Assembly: GCF_030817015.1 (NCBI RefSeq)
Contig: NZ_JAUSYS010000001.1
Location: forward strand, 248,001 to 312,000
Length of the DNA: 64,000 nt
Source of the DNA: Arthrobacter sp. V1I7
Lineage (GTDB): Bacteria > Actinomycetota > Actinomycetes > Actinomycetales > Micrococcaceae
Reading direction: 5' to 3'
Positions within the stretch are counted from its first letter, which is position 1. Every line of letters begins with the position of its first letter. Positions 33,543 through 42,745 of the stretch are shown one piece after another. Under the pieces are notes generated by a model. The model saw only the letters and a program-made list of their open reading frames with translations. It ran no database searches and was not told where the DNA came from. Made by a program: the position numbers and the translations under genes.

Positions 33543-34733
33543 TCAGAGTGGCTGGTCCATCACCGTCACAGCCCGAGGGGCTTGAAATGACAGGAGCCGG
33601 ATCCAGTCTGGATTCACGTCCCGTAGCTGTATTCGCGAAAGTGCTGCGGCGGTTTCCTGGACAATGATGGCGGCCTCGAGTTCTGCCAGTTTGGCACCGA
33701 GGCAGCGGTGGATGCCCGAGCCAAAAACCAGGCCGTATGCGGTCGGTGGTATGTGCTGGGCCTCTTGGGTTCGGGGAGAGGAGCCTCGGGTTTCGGCTGG
33801 TACCGTGACGTGGTTGCCGCTCAGTTCGAGGAGGATTTCTGTGCCAGCAGGGATCGGGGCGCCCTCAAGGCTCGTGTCATGGGCTGCCAAGCGGCGCCAG
33901 GTCGGGACGGATGATTCGGTGGCGAGAACGTGCCGGACCGTGCTCCTGGAGCCTTCTTCGGATGCGGCGTCCTTCCAGCCCACTGGGTTGGATCCTTCCA
34001 GGAGGCGGAACAGGGTGGTGCTGATCAGCTGGGTGGTTGTTTCCTGTCCTGCAATGAGCAGGAAATAGCCGAGCGAGCAGATTTCGGGGGTTGACAGGCC
34101 GTGTTCAGCCAGAGATTTGAAGAGGTTGCGTCCCGGTGCCGTCATGGATTCTGCGACGAGTTTGCGCAGCCAGAGGTAGAACTCCGCCGCGCTGTGGGCC
34201 AGCTCGAGTTGCCGGGCTCCGTCGGGCCAACCCCAGAACAACTCCATGGAGTCAAGACTCCACCGTTTGAGGTCTGCAAGGTCCCGTACGGGCAGCCCGA
34301 GGAGTTCGAGCATGACGATTGCCGGCGGAAACGCCGCCACCGTTTGGACGAGGTCCACATGAGCGGACCTCGCGAGCTGGCCCGCAGCGTTCCTTGCCGC
34401 TTCCTGTGCCAGTTCCCGGATCCGCGGCTCCATGGCCGCGACTGTGGCGGGCGTGAAAAAACCCGCCACGATCTTGCGGATCCCGGCGTGCGTGTCGGTG
34501 TCGTTGCTGGCCAGCACGGGAGGCAACGCAAAGCGAACGCGCTGCAGCACGCGCAGGGCCGGTCCTGCCAGGGGTGTCACCGCGACCAGCGCATTGGCTG
34601 GGCTGAAATCGCCCGGCCGGTGCAGGACTTGCCGGACCATATCCGGGTCACGCACCACCATGTACGGGCATTGGGCCTGTCCAAGGCTTTCCGTCTGCGG
34701 CTCCGCGGATCTGGTTGCTGGTGGCGGGTTCAT
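33543..34733 (-). CDS. Cytochrome P450 of the biotin operon (BioI-like context), ExxR motif absent
   Basis: 396 aa from ATG 34733, which overlaps the bioD stop by 4 bp. The haem loop is FGSGIHRCLGAKLAELE with the Cys ligand. The oxygen-binding I helix is FLLIAGQETTTQL. In place of the K-helix ExxR, the aligned residues read HVLA within TVRHVLATESSVPTWRR, so both Glu and Arg seem to be missing. BioI-type P450s cleave acyl-ACP to give pimeloyl-ACP for biotin synthesis; that role is inferred from the operon. There is a haem-propionate-type Arg after VPTWRR. Confidence 0.85.
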   Translation of the reverse strand: MNPPPATRSAEPQTESLGQAQCPYMVVRDPDMVRQVLHRPGDFSPANALVAVTPLAGPALRVLQRVRFALPPVLASNDTDTHAGIRKIVAGFFTPATVAAMEPRIRELAQEAARNAAGQLARSAHVDLVQTVAAFPPAIVMLELLGLPVRDLADLKRWSLDSMELFWGWPDGARQLELAHSAAEFYLWLRKLVAESMTAPGRNLFKSLAEHGLSTPEICSLGYFLLIAGQETTTQLISTTLFRLLEGSNPVGWKDAASEEGSRSTVRHVLATESSVPTWRRLAAHDTSLEGAPIPAGTEILLELSGNHVTVPAETRGSSPRTQEAQHIPPTAYGLVFGSGIHRCLGAKLAELEAAIIVQETAAALSRIQLRDVNPDWIRLLSFQAPRAVTVMDQPL

Positions 34734-35407
34734 GCGGGCAGGCCGTTCAGCCACGCCGCCGCTTCGGCACGGAAATCCGCGGGGCTCAGTTCCGAGGCGT
34801 GCCCGGGGAGGGCGCCGAGCAAGGGCACCGACAGCGATCCGAGCACCTGTCGGTTGCTATGGTGCACGACGTCGGGGTTGGCTGGCCAGCTTCCCAGCAC
34901 TACGCCGAGGACCTGAAGGTCCCGTGTTTGCAGCGCTTCGAGGGTCAGGGCGGTGTGGTTCAGGGTGCCGAGGTCCGGCCGGGCGACGAGCACAAATGCC
35001 GCTGCCAGGAGTGAGCCGAGGTCCGCGAGGGTGCAGCCGTCGGAATCCAGCTCCACCAGCAGGCCGCCTGCGCCCTCCACCAGGACGTGGTCGTGGGACG
35101 CGGCGAGCTCGCGGACCCTCCCGGCGTGCGCAGCCACCCGGGGCAGCGGTGTTTTATCGATGGCGGCTGCCGCTACCGGCGCCAATGGCTCCTGCAGAAC
35201 CACCCCGGTTTCTGCTGTCACATCGCCGGCGAGCCGGATGATTTCGGCTGTGTCGGAATCGCCGGCGGCAGCTCCTGACTGGCAGGGCTTGTAAACCGCG
35301 ACGCTGCGCCCTTTTTCGTGGAGAGCGGCGGCGAGGGCCGCCGTTGTGATGGTCTTGCCGACGCCGGTGTCCGTTCCGGTGATCATGATGACATCGGTCA
35401 GGTTCAT
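34730..35407 (-). CDS. bioD: Dethiobiotin synthetase
   Basis: 225 aa. This ATP-dependent carboxylase closes the ureido ring of 7,8-diaminopelargonate. The P-loop is GTDTGVGKT near the N-terminus, followed by YKPCQSGAAAGDSD. VEGAGGLLVELD is the second conserved motif, and FVLVARPDLGTLNHTAL follows. It overlaps bioF upstream and the P450 gene downstream by 4 bp. Confidence 0.96.
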   Translation of the reverse strand: MNLTDVIMITGTDTGVGKTITTAALAAALHEKGRSVAVYKPCQSGAAAGDSDTAEIIRLAGDVTAETGVVLQEPLAPVAAAAIDKTPLPRVAAHAGRVRELAASHDHVLVEGAGGLLVELDSDGCTLADLGSLLAAAFVLVARPDLGTLNHTALTLEALQTRDLQVLGVVLGSWPANPDVVHHSNRQVLGSLSVPLLGALPGHASELSPADFRAEAAAWLNGLPA

Positions 35408-36573
35408 GGAAGTTCCTCCAAAATGCTGCGCAGTACTGCGCAGCTGTCTTCGATTTCCTTGGGTGTAAGGGTGGCCCGGGCGGTGAGCCGCAGCCGCGAA
35501 ATCCCGTCCGGAACGGACGGGGGCCGGAAGCAGCCGATCCGAACGCCGGCGGTGCGCGCAGCCCCGGTGGCTGCCAGGGCCGATTCGGCCGACGGCATGG
35601 CGATGGACTGGACCCCCCCCGCCCCGTGCTCGACCTCAGCGCCGCGGGCCGCAAGGGCCGGGGCGAGTCCGGCGGCAAGGGCAGCAGCGTTAGTTCGGAC
35701 GGACCCGGCCCGCCAGGGTTCCTCGCGGATGATCCGCACCCCGGCGAGGGCCGCGGCGGCGGACGCGGGCGCCAGGCCGGTGTCGAAGATAAAGCTTCGG
35801 GCACGGTTGATGAGGTGCTCCCGGAGCAGGGGGGATCCTAGGACCGCCCCGCCCTGGCTGCCCAGGGCCTTGGACAGCGTCGCGGTCACGATCACGTTCG
35901 GATGCCCGGCGAGGGCTGTTCCGGCTACCGAGCCGCGGCCCTGAAAGGTGCCGGCGCCGGTGACTCCCAGGCTGTGCGCCTCGTCGATGAGCAGCACCGC
36001 GTCGTGCTGCTCCGCCAAGGCCAGCAGACCCGCGAGCGGGGCTTCGTCGCCGAGGACGCTGTAGAGGGATTCGACGGCGATGAGCGCGCGCGGCTCCGGT
36101 CGGCCGGCCAGCAGACGGCCGGCGTCCTCCACTCTGTTGTGGGTGAACGATTCGGTGCGGGAGCGGCTGAGCCGGAATCCGTCGATCATCGAGGCGTGGC
36201 AGTGTTCATCCGCGACGATCAGGGTCCCCGGACCGCCCAGCCCCGTGATCACACCCATGTTCGCCAGATAGCCGGAGGAGAATACCAGCGCTGTCTCCAT
36301 ACCGGCCAGCATGGCCAGTTCCTGCTCGAGGTCCAGGTGCAGCCGGGTCGTTCCGGCGACCAGCCGCGAGGACGTGGCTCCCGCACCCCACATTGAAGCG
36401 GCCGCCGCGGCGGCGTCCGCAAGCCGCTGATCCGTTGCGAGGCCCAGATAGTCGTTGCTGGCCAGGTCGATGAACTGTTCGTCCGCGGCGCGGGGGAGCG
36501 GGCGGCGGACCAGACCACGGCGGTCCCGGACGGAAGCCTGCCGTTCAAGCCACCGGGTCATCGAGGTGCTCAT
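35404..36573 (-). CDS. bioF: 8-amino-7-oxononanoate synthase
   Basis: 389 aa. This PLP enzyme condenses pimeloyl thioester with L-alanine. Conserved features are DLASNDYLGLA, the VFSSGYLANMGVITGL region, DEAHSLGVTGAGTFQGRG and the PLP lysine in VTATLSKALGSQGG. It is translationally coupled to bioA and bioD. Confidence 0.96.
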   Translation of the reverse strand: MSTSMTRWLERQASVRDRRGLVRRPLPRAADEQFIDLASNDYLGLATDQRLADAAAAAASMWGAGATSSRLVAGTTRLHLDLEQELAMLAGMETALVFSSGYLANMGVITGLGGPGTLIVADEHCHASMIDGFRLSRSRTESFTHNRVEDAGRLLAGRPEPRALIAVESLYSVLGDEAPLAGLLALAEQHDAVLLIDEAHSLGVTGAGTFQGRGSVAGTALAGHPNVIVTATLSKALGSQGGAVLGSPLLREHLINRARSFIFDTGLAPASAAAALAGVRIIREEPWRAGSVRTNAAALAAGLAPALAARGAEVEHGAGGVQSIAMPSAESALAATGAARTAGVRIGCFRPPSVPDGISRLRLTARATLTPKEIEDSCAVLRSILEELP

Positions 36574-37931
36574 GCTGCGTCTCCGGAGCGTTCCGGGCCG
36601 CGTTCGCTGACTTCGGTGACGGCAGCCGTCATGCCTGCGGTGATCTGTTCGATGTCCGCCGCGGTGCTGACGTACGGGGGCATGGTGTAGACGACGTTCC
36701 GGAAAGGGCGCACCCAGACCCCCTGCCGGATGGCAGCCCGGGTGACGGCGGGGACGTCGACGGCGTCATGGAGTTCGATGACTCCGACGGCGCCGACGGT
36801 GCGGACCTCTGCCACGGACTCAAGTCCCCGGGCGGCGGCGAGCCCGGATGCCAGGCCCGTGCCGATCCGGGCGACGTCGGCGCGCCAGACACCGTCGTCG
36901 ATGATGCCCAGGCTTGCGTTGGCCACCGCACAGGCCAGCGGGTTGCCCATGAAGGTGGGGCCGTGCAGCAGCGCACCTGCTGGCCCGTTGGACACGGCAC
37001 CAGCGACGTCTGCGGTGCAGAGCATGGCGGCCAGGGTCAGGTACCCGCCGGTCAGGGCCTTGCCCACGCACATGATGTCCGGGACCACGCCGGCATGGTC
37101 GGCGGCGAACAGCTCGCCGGTGCGGCCAAAGCCGGTGGCGATCTCATCGAAGATGAGCAGCAGCCCGTGCCGGTCAGCCACGTGTCGCAGTACTGTCAGG
37201 CATTCGGCAGGGTAGGGATACATGCCCCCGGCGCCCTGGAGGATAGGTTCGACGATGATCGCAGCCAGCTCCCCGGAACGCGCTGCCGCGATGCACTTGA
37301 GCTCGGAGGCCCACGCCTGGATCGTTTCCGGGGTTGCGGACGCCGCGGCCGGGGGCCGGGGAGCAAACACGTTGCCGCCCAGCAAACCGGGGAAATCCGC
37401 GTGCATCCCGTCCACAGGGTCACAGACCCCCATGGCCGCAAAGGTGTCACCGTGATATCCACCGCGGATGCTCAGGAACCGCTGCCGCTGCGGGTGGCCG
37501 GACGCGGTCTGGAACTGCACCGCCAGCTTCAGCGCGACCTCCACCGCAATCGAACCCGAGTCCGCGAGGAACACCCGGTCCAATCGGGACCGCCCGGGCG
37601 CAGAAGGGGCCATATCCACCAGCCGCTCGGCCAATCCCACCGCCGGAGCATGGGTGAGTCCACCGAACATCACATGGCTGAAATCATCGAGTTGCCGCTT
37701 CGCGGCCGCGTCCAGTACCGGGTGGCGATAGCCGTGGATCGCCGACCACCACGAGGACATGGCATCAACGACTTCATGGCGTGTGCCGTCTTCGCTGCGG
37801 AGACGCAACCGCACACCGTCGGCCGCCTCGACCTCCCACAACGGGAGGTTAGGGGACGCGGGGGCGTACGGGTGCCACAGGCGTGCGCGGTCCCGCTGAA
37901 TCAGGCTCATCGGAGCCGCAACCTGCGTCAT
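36570..37931 (-). CDS. bioA: Adenosylmethionine-8-amino-7-oxononanoate aminotransferase
   Basis: 453 aa from ATG 37931, which overlaps the bsaP stop by 4 bp; an in-frame extension to 38018 lies inside bsaP and is unlikely. This PLP aminotransferase uses SAM as amino donor. Visible motifs are WWSAIHGYRHPVLDAA, HGLLLIFDEIATGFGRTG with the cofactor Asp and the PLP lysine in CVGKALTGGYLTLAAML. Confidence 0.95.
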   Translation of the reverse strand: MTQVAAPMSLIQRDRARLWHPYAPASPNLPLWEVEAADGVRLRLRSEDGTRHEVVDAMSSWWSAIHGYRHPVLDAAAKRQLDDFSHVMFGGLTHAPAVGLAERLVDMAPSAPGRSRLDRVFLADSGSIAVEVALKLAVQFQTASGHPQRQRFLSIRGGYHGDTFAAMGVCDPVDGMHADFPGLLGGNVFAPRPPAAASATPETIQAWASELKCIAAARSGELAAIIVEPILQGAGGMYPYPAECLTVLRHVADRHGLLLIFDEIATGFGRTGELFAADHAGVVPDIMCVGKALTGGYLTLAAMLCTADVAGAVSNGPAGALLHGPTFMGNPLACAVANASLGIIDDGVWRADVARIGTGLASGLAAARGLESVAEVRTVGAVGVIELHDAVDVPAVTRAAIRQGVWVRPFRNVVYTMPPYVSTAADIEQITAGMTAAVTEVSERGPERSGDAA

Positions 37932-38167
37932 CGGATGAGCACCCCGTGGCGGGAACATTCTGCGCTCCAGCCGGTCGGCGTGACCTGGACCTTCATCCGT
38001 CTCCTGCAGTGGGCGCAATAGCGTGGCGGTTCTAGCGTCAGCAGCTCGACGCAGCGCCGGTGTTTGTCCGCCGCCGGAAGGCCGACGTCGTCGGGCTCTC
38101 CGCAGTGTCCGCAGAATGGGCCGTTGCTCGAGCCGGTCCGGACCCCGGCTGCCGGGACCGTGTTCAT
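37928..38167 (-). CDS. bsaP: Biotin synthase auxiliary protein
   Basis: 79 aa with two Cys pairs: FCGHCG near the N-terminus and [19 protein letters not shown] followed by a further Cys in ECSRHG. This matches the small actinobacterial BsaP family, reported as an iron-sulfur protein that supports BioB turnover. The gene overlaps the bioB stop and the bioA start by 4 bp each, tying it to biotin synthase. Confidence 0.85.
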   Translation of the reverse strand: MNTVPAAGVRTGSSNGPFCGHCGEPDDVGLPAADKHRRCVELLTLEPPRYCAHCRRRMKVQVTPTGWSAECSRHGVLIR

Positions 38168-39189
38168 AGTGACTTCTGGAATTCCTTGATGGGCATGTTC
38201 AGCTCGACCAGCAGGTTCAGGTCCGCGTCGGCGGCCCGGCCCAGCGTGGTCAGGTAGTTCCCGACGATGACGGCGTTGATGCCGCCGAGCAGGCCGTCGC
38301 GGGTACCGAGATCACCGAGGGTCAGTTCGCGGCCGCCGGCGTAGCGCAGCACGGTCCGTGGCATGGCCAGACGGAACGCAGCGATCGCGCGGAGGGCGTC
38401 CTTTCCGTCCATGATCCCCTGGTTTTCGAGAGGGGTCCCGGGCCGGGGGTTCAGGAAGTTCAGCGGGACCTCGTGGGGTTCGAGGGCGGCGAGCTGGGCG
38501 GCGAGTTCGGCCCGCTGTTCGAGGGATTCGCCCATGCCGATCAGGGCGCCGCAGCAGAGCTCCATGCCGGCGGCCTTGACCATGTTGCAGGTCTCGAGAC
38601 GCTCCTCGTAGCTGTGCGTGGTGACCACCTCGGAAAAATAGCTGCGCGCTGTTTCCAGATTGTGGTTGTAGCGGTGCACCCCCCAGGCGGCGAGCTGGTC
38701 CACCTGGTGCTGGGTCAGCATGCCCAAGGAGCAGGCGATGTTGATCTCCACGGCTTCGTTAATGCGGTCTATTGCGAACTTGATCTGGTTCATCAGTTTG
38801 ATGTCGGGTCCACGGACGGCGGCCACGATGCAGAATTCGGTGGCACCGGTCGCTGCCGTTTCTTTTGCCGCCTTGACCAGTTCGGGAATGTCCAGCCACA
38901 CCCCCCGGACGGGGGAATCGAACAGCCCCGACTGGCTGCAGAAGTGGCAGTCCTCGGGGCACCCGCCGGTCTTGATGGAGATGATGCCTTCGACCTCGAC
39001 GTCCTCACCGCAGTGCCTCAGACGCACCTCGTGGGCCAGCTGCAGCGCCGCCGGAAGGGCTTCATCGGGCAGGCGCAACACCTCCAGCAGTTGGCCCTGC
39101 GTCAGCCCGCGTCCTTCTTCAAGGACCTGCTCTCGGGCTGTTTCGAGAATCTCGTACCGGGTAATCGCCGGATGTGCCGGAATCGTCAT
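38164..39189 (-). CDS. bioB: Biotin synthase
   Basis: 341 aa. This radical SAM enzyme inserts sulfur into dethiobiotin. The [4Fe-4S] motif is CPEDCHFC. Other features are the [20 protein letters not shown] and [15 protein letters not shown] segments and the [10 protein letters not shown] loop. AAAGGA lies 7 nt before the ATG. It is the first gene of the six-gene operon. Confidence 0.97.
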   Translation of the reverse strand: MTIPAHPAITRYEILETAREQVLEEGRGLTQGQLLEVLRLPDEALPAALQLAHEVRLRHCGEDVEVEGIISIKTGGCPEDCHFCSQSGLFDSPVRGVWLDIPELVKAAKETAATGATEFCIVAAVRGPDIKLMNQIKFAIDRINEAVEINIACSLGMLTQHQVDQLAAWGVHRYNHNLETARSYFSEVVTTHSYEERLETCNMVKAAGMELCCGALIGMGESLEQRAELAAQLAALEPHEVPLNFLNPRPGTPLENQGIMDGKDALRAIAAFRLAMPRTVLRYAGGRELTLGDLGTRDGLLGGINAVIVGNYLTTLGRAADADLNLLVELNMPIKEFQKSL

Positions 39190-39220
39190 TGATCGTCCTT
39201 TGCGCTGCCTGGTTGCGGGT

Positions 39221-39412
39221 ATGCCAACCTACGTCGAAGGGGACACCTCCACGCACTGGTTCCGCTCCCAAGACGCCTGCTTCGAAGCGATCACGGCCGA
39301 GGTGTTCTTCCACTGGAAATGCGGCCAGTCCGACGGCCCGGACAGCCTCCCCGCCACAGCCGCCGGTCTGCCGGACCAGGACCGGAAACCCTACCCCGGC
39401 TGGACCAGCTAA
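39221..39412 (+). CDS. Unrecognised small frame upstream of bioB
   Basis: 63 codons: [20 protein letters not shown] and [14 protein letters not shown], ending in PYPGWTS. It looks protein-like but was not recognised; it may be the 3' end of a decayed gene. It is divergent from bioB, whose promoter should lie in the same stretch. The following sequence to 39662 shows no other gene. Confidence 0.3.
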   Translation: MPTYVEGDTSTHWFRSQDACFEAITAEVFFHWKCGQSDGPDSLPATAAGLPDQDRKPYPGWTS

Positions 39413-39662
39413 AAGCTACTGAGGTGTCCCGGCCACAAACCGGCAGGGACACCGGAGCGGCACGCCAATATCCGTTGACAACATCATTGAGATTCCTGCG
39501 GATCGTACGTGCCCGCTCCACCGGCTCAACCATCCTGCGCGGCCAGTGCCCGCATTATCCAACGGAGACTGCCTGTACCGCGTGACTACTACGACCAAAA
39601 GGGAGTTGATACTGGTGAGGCCAACCCCACCCCGGTCGGGAATCCAGTACTACAGTGGATGC

Positions 39663-40697
39663 ATGGCTGCCAGCCGCAATCCACTCGACGACCTGCGCGA
39701 AACCATCGGCCATCTCGCCGATCAGCTCAAGCTGCCCAGTTCGGAGCGCGTCGACGACCTGCTCGGCGATCTCATCGGTGCGAGGCCCGGGCCGGCCCGG
39801 CCGCTGTCCGAGGTGCAGGCCGAGCTCGACGCGCTGGTCGGACTGGAGACCGTGAAGGAACAGGTGCGGGCGCTCGTCGCACTGCTCCAAGTCCAGGCCC
39901 GCCGTAAGGCGCACGGCCTGCCGGAGGTGGCCACATCACAGCATCTGGTGTTCCTCGGAAACCCGGGCACGGGCAAGACCACTGTGGCGCGGCTCTTGGC
40001 CGAGATGTACCGCGCGGTCGGTCTGCTGCAGAAAGGCCACCTGGTCGAGGTCGACCGTTCGGGCCTGGTGGGGCAGTACGTCGGCGCGACCGCCATCAAG
40101 ACGGACCGGGTGATCCGGCGTGCGCTGGACGGCGTCCTGTTCATCGACGAGGCCTACGCGCTGGCCCCGGAGGACGGCCGAATGGACTTCGGCCCCGAGG
40201 CGATCGAGGTCCTGCTTAAGCGGATGGAGGACCACCGCCACCGCCTGGTCGTGATCGTGGCCGGGTACCCGCGGCTGATGGAGTCCTTCTTGCTCTCGAA
40301 CCCCGGACTGCGCTCCCGGTTCGCCCGCGAGATCACGTTCCCCGACTACTCCGTCGACGCGCTCCAGACGATCTTCCACCAGATGCTGGCCCAGCACGAG
40401 TACACGCTGGAGCCGGGTGCGGACCAGATGCTGCGCCGCATCCTCACCGGGCTCCACGCGGGCGAGGACTCCGGCAACGCACGGTTCGCCCGCACGCTGT
40501 TCGAGCAGGCGCTCAACCGCCAGGCGCTGCGGCTCTCGCTCGACGAGGAACAAAGTCTCGACGCGCTTGATCGTGAGGCCGTCATGACGCTCACCGCGGA
40601 CGACATCGTCGAGGCCGCACTGGCCTTGGGCGAGGAACCGGAGCCGGAACCGACGCCGGAACCGGAGCGGTCACGCTGGTGGCGCTGGCTGGGTTGA
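39663..40697 (+). CDS. AAA+ ATPase, CbbX/SpoVK-like
   Basis: 344 aa from ATG 39663; an in-frame extension to 39546 is poor. A helical N-terminal segment (DLRETIGHLADQLKLPSSER) precedes the ATPase. Walker A is GNPGTGKTT, Walker B VLFIDEAYALAPE, and NPGLRSRFAREITFPDY carries the sensor and arginine-finger region. The C-terminus is acidic and Pro-rich (EPEPEPTPEPE), then WWRWLG. CbbX-type proteins remodel protein complexes; EccA and SpoVK are relatives. The target is unknown. Confidence 0.88.
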   Translation: MAASRNPLDDLRETIGHLADQLKLPSSERVDDLLGDLIGARPGPARPLSEVQAELDALVGLETVKEQVRALVALLQVQARRKAHGLPEVATSQHLVFLGNPGTGKTTVARLLAEMYRAVGLLQKGHLVEVDRSGLVGQYVGATAIKTDRVIRRALDGVLFIDEAYALAPEDGRMDFGPEAIEVLLKRMEDHRHRLVVIVAGYPRLMESFLLSNPGLRSRFAREITFPDYSVDALQTIFHQMLAQHEYTLEPGADQMLRRILTGLHAGEDSGNARFARTLFEQALNRQALRLSLDEEQSLDALDREAVMTLTADDIVEAALALGEEPEPEPTPEPERSRWWRWLG

Positions 40698-40975
40698 GAA
40701 CGCGCAGGCCCGCGCCTTTTGCCCTAAGTTCGCGGCGAAGGCGAGCATGTTCTGGGTCGAACGTCCGAGCCTGTCCAGCGTCGTGATGACCAGGGTGTCG
40801 CCATCGATCAGCGCGTCGAGGGCCTGATCGAACTGCGGCGTGAAGTTCGAGCCCCAGACACCCCGTGATCCACATACAGGTCATCGCGGACGCCGGCGGC
40901 AAGAAGATCAGCCTGCTGCCGGTCAGTGGACTGCTGTCGCGTCGAAACACGTGCGTACCCGATCAGCTTCATCAT
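40698..40975 (-). pseudogene. Serine resolvase/invertase (TnpR-like), frameshifted and truncated
   Basis: MKLIGYARVSTRQQSTDRQQ is the resolvase N-terminus with the catalytic Ser. The frame breaks near 40850, where a C is missing. QFDQALDALIDGDTLVITTL and DRLGRSTQNMLAF continue in another frame, and a second shift follows before RELRAKGAGLRVLN. The DNA-binding domain is lost at the 3' end of the AAA gene. Confidence 0.88.
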
Positions 40976-40990
40976 GACGCCTCTCAATGT

Positions 40991-41158
40991 GTCTCGTAAC
41001 TAACAATGCATACGCCGATTCAAGCAGGTGGTTTCGATACATGGTTACGAGAATTGTCGGCTATCGACGAAGGCTTGGCACTGCACTGAATTCAGGGACG
41101 GCCGCCAGAGCCGCAGGCTGGTCCAGAGAGACGTCTCGTATCCAAAGGGATATGAGAC
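40991..41158. repeat. res-like inverted repeats upstream of the resolvase relic
   Basis: TCTCGTAAC (40992-41000) is matched by GTTACGAGA (41044-41052). A second dyad at 41133-41158 has arms GTCTCGTATCC and GGATATGAGAC, 10 of 11 paired. Their place directly upstream of a resolvase gene and their spacing suit the subsites of a res site. The rest of 40976-41284 holds no gene. Confidence 0.5.
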
Positions 41159-41284
41159 GGTACCCAGCGGTGATCGTGGTGGTCCTTGATTCAGGACCAC
41201 GGACGGGGCCCATCGCGCGTCACCGCTTCTCAACAATCCAGACCGCCTCAATCACAGCTAGGCTTCACCTTGTGGTGTCAGGTT

Positions 41285-41961
41285 GTGGCTCGCAGAGTCG
41301 TGGCCCGGGAGTGGCGGGTTGAAGTGGCCTCCGCTGCCGGCATGATCGGGTCTGTCCTTTTTGTGGCCGCCTTCACCATTCCGACGTGGTTGTACCCTGG
41401 CTATTCTTGGGCGGCGATGTTTGTCAGCGAACTGTCGCTTGGCCCCCATGGATGGATCCAGGTCCTGAACTTCGTGCTGACAGGCGCGTTCATGCTGGTG
41501 TTCGGCGACGGCCTTCGCCCTCATTTCAGCGCCGGCGCGGCTTCCCGGGCCGGTCCGGCGCTTGTTCAGTGCATGGGCGCGAGTCTCATGCTGTCTGGAC
41601 CCTTCACAACCGACCCGTCGGTGATGGTGGGCCAAATCACGGCGCACGGTGTCGTGCATGGCGTTTTCGGGGCGCTCTTCTTTCGTTCGCACCCCTATGC
41701 TGCTTCGTCTTCTACCGGCGTTTCCGCACTGACCCGAGTTGGGGCCCGTTCGCGGGATGGACACTGTCCGCCGGTGTTCTCCTCTGCCTCGGGATAGTGA
41801 TCCTCAGTATCAGTCAGCAGCCCGGGACCGGGCTCTTCGAGTGGAAGGGCCTGGTGCAGCGCGTCTTCCTGATCACATTCATGACCTGGATGTTTGCGTT
41901 CGCGTTCCGCCTTCGTCACCACCACCGGGACGGGAATCATCGGCCAGAAGCCCTGTCGTGA
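41285..41961 (+). pseudogene. DUF998-family membrane protein with a frameshift
   Basis: The first frame reads AAGMIGSVLFVAAFTIPTWL, MFVSELSLGPHGWIQVLNF and HGVVHGVFGALFF. Near 41685 the sequence changes frame and continues as FAPLCCFVFYRRF, GWTLSAGVLLCLGIVILS and FLITFMTWMFAFAFRL to the stop at 41961. Together they make a six- to seven-helix DUF998 protein of about 225 aa. A single indel explains the break. The start is uncertain (GTG 41285 or ATG 41342). Confidence 0.75.
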
Positions 41962-42214
41962 AGCAAGACAACCCCAGGCGCCCCATCTTTGACCCGGCTA
42001 AGGGTATGCGAGTGAGTCAGACCAGGCGGCCGTGGTCCTTGCATTGACGGGAGCCCGTGCCTGCCGGAGGATTTGCGTGGCGGGTGTTCTAACATTCTTT
42101 GTTGGGGGAACATCCGTCCGGGAACTGGCTGCGGTTTCAAATCTGCGTGGGGGAGTCAACTCCCGTCTTGCGGAAGCTGTATGCACACGACTTCGTGGGT
42201 GCGACACTGCATTA

Positions 42215-42448
42215 ATGAGCATCTCCGAGTGGTGGCCACTGGTCCAGGCGGAAACCCGCAACTGGCTCATTGAGCACAACGGCGAGCCGCTGCCCCAGCC
42301 TGTTATGGCCGACATCCTCGCGGTTGCAGGCGGCACGGCTGATTCTGCGTGGTGGGTTGGCGGATCAGCGGACGGTCCCCTGCTTTCCGACGAGGCTGTG
42401 GACTGGATCGAGGCTGTCGCCAATGACGAGGAGCCGACTGCCGGCTGA
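42215..42448 (+). CDS. Small hypothetical protein
   Basis: 77 aa from ATG 42215: MSISEWWPLVQAETRNWLIE, then EPLPQPVMADILAVAGGTAD and LLSDEAVDWIEAVANDEEP. It is acidic and soluble with Trp-rich helices. It resembles small conserved proteins of Arthrobacter, but no function is known to me. An upstream in-frame extension to 42032 is less likely. Confidence 0.6.
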   Translation: MSISEWWPLVQAETRNWLIEHNGEPLPQPVMADILAVAGGTADSAWWVGGSADGPLLSDEAVDWIEAVANDEEPTAG

Positions 42449-42461
42449 AATCGTCGCCCCG

Positions 42462-42656
42462 ATGACGGACACGCAACTTTTGAGGATCATGGGCGATCCC
42501 AGAGGTCCGGCGGTGCTCATTTCCGGCTTGTCGGATGAAGAACTAACCCGACTGATGGATGCTCTTTATCGAAACCTTGATACTCGCGCGCCGGAACCGG
42601 GAGCAATTTTTTGGTACGAAGTATGCGGGGAAGAAAGCCGCCGCAGGGTGAATTGA
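42462..42656 (+). CDS. Small hypothetical protein
   Basis: 64 aa: MTDTQLLRIMGDPRGPAVLI, GLSDEELTRLMDALYRNLD and GAIFWYEVCGEESRRRVN. It begins 14 bp after the preceding small gene and may form a unit with it. No motif was recognised. Confidence 0.5.
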   Translation: MTDTQLLRIMGDPRGPAVLISGLSDEELTRLMDALYRNLDTRAPEPGAIFWYEVCGEESRRRVN

Positions 42657-42745
42657 GTTGCGACATGCCGACCCTGCAGCCGGGCACCGGTGAATGTACC
42701 CGCACCGCGCAAAGACGCCCGTTCACTGTACCGAGCAGGACGGTG

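Noticed and set aside
39221-39412. BioQ or BirA operator upstream of bioB
   Set aside because: No palindrome matching known biotin-repressor sites could be recognised in the region upstream of bioB.
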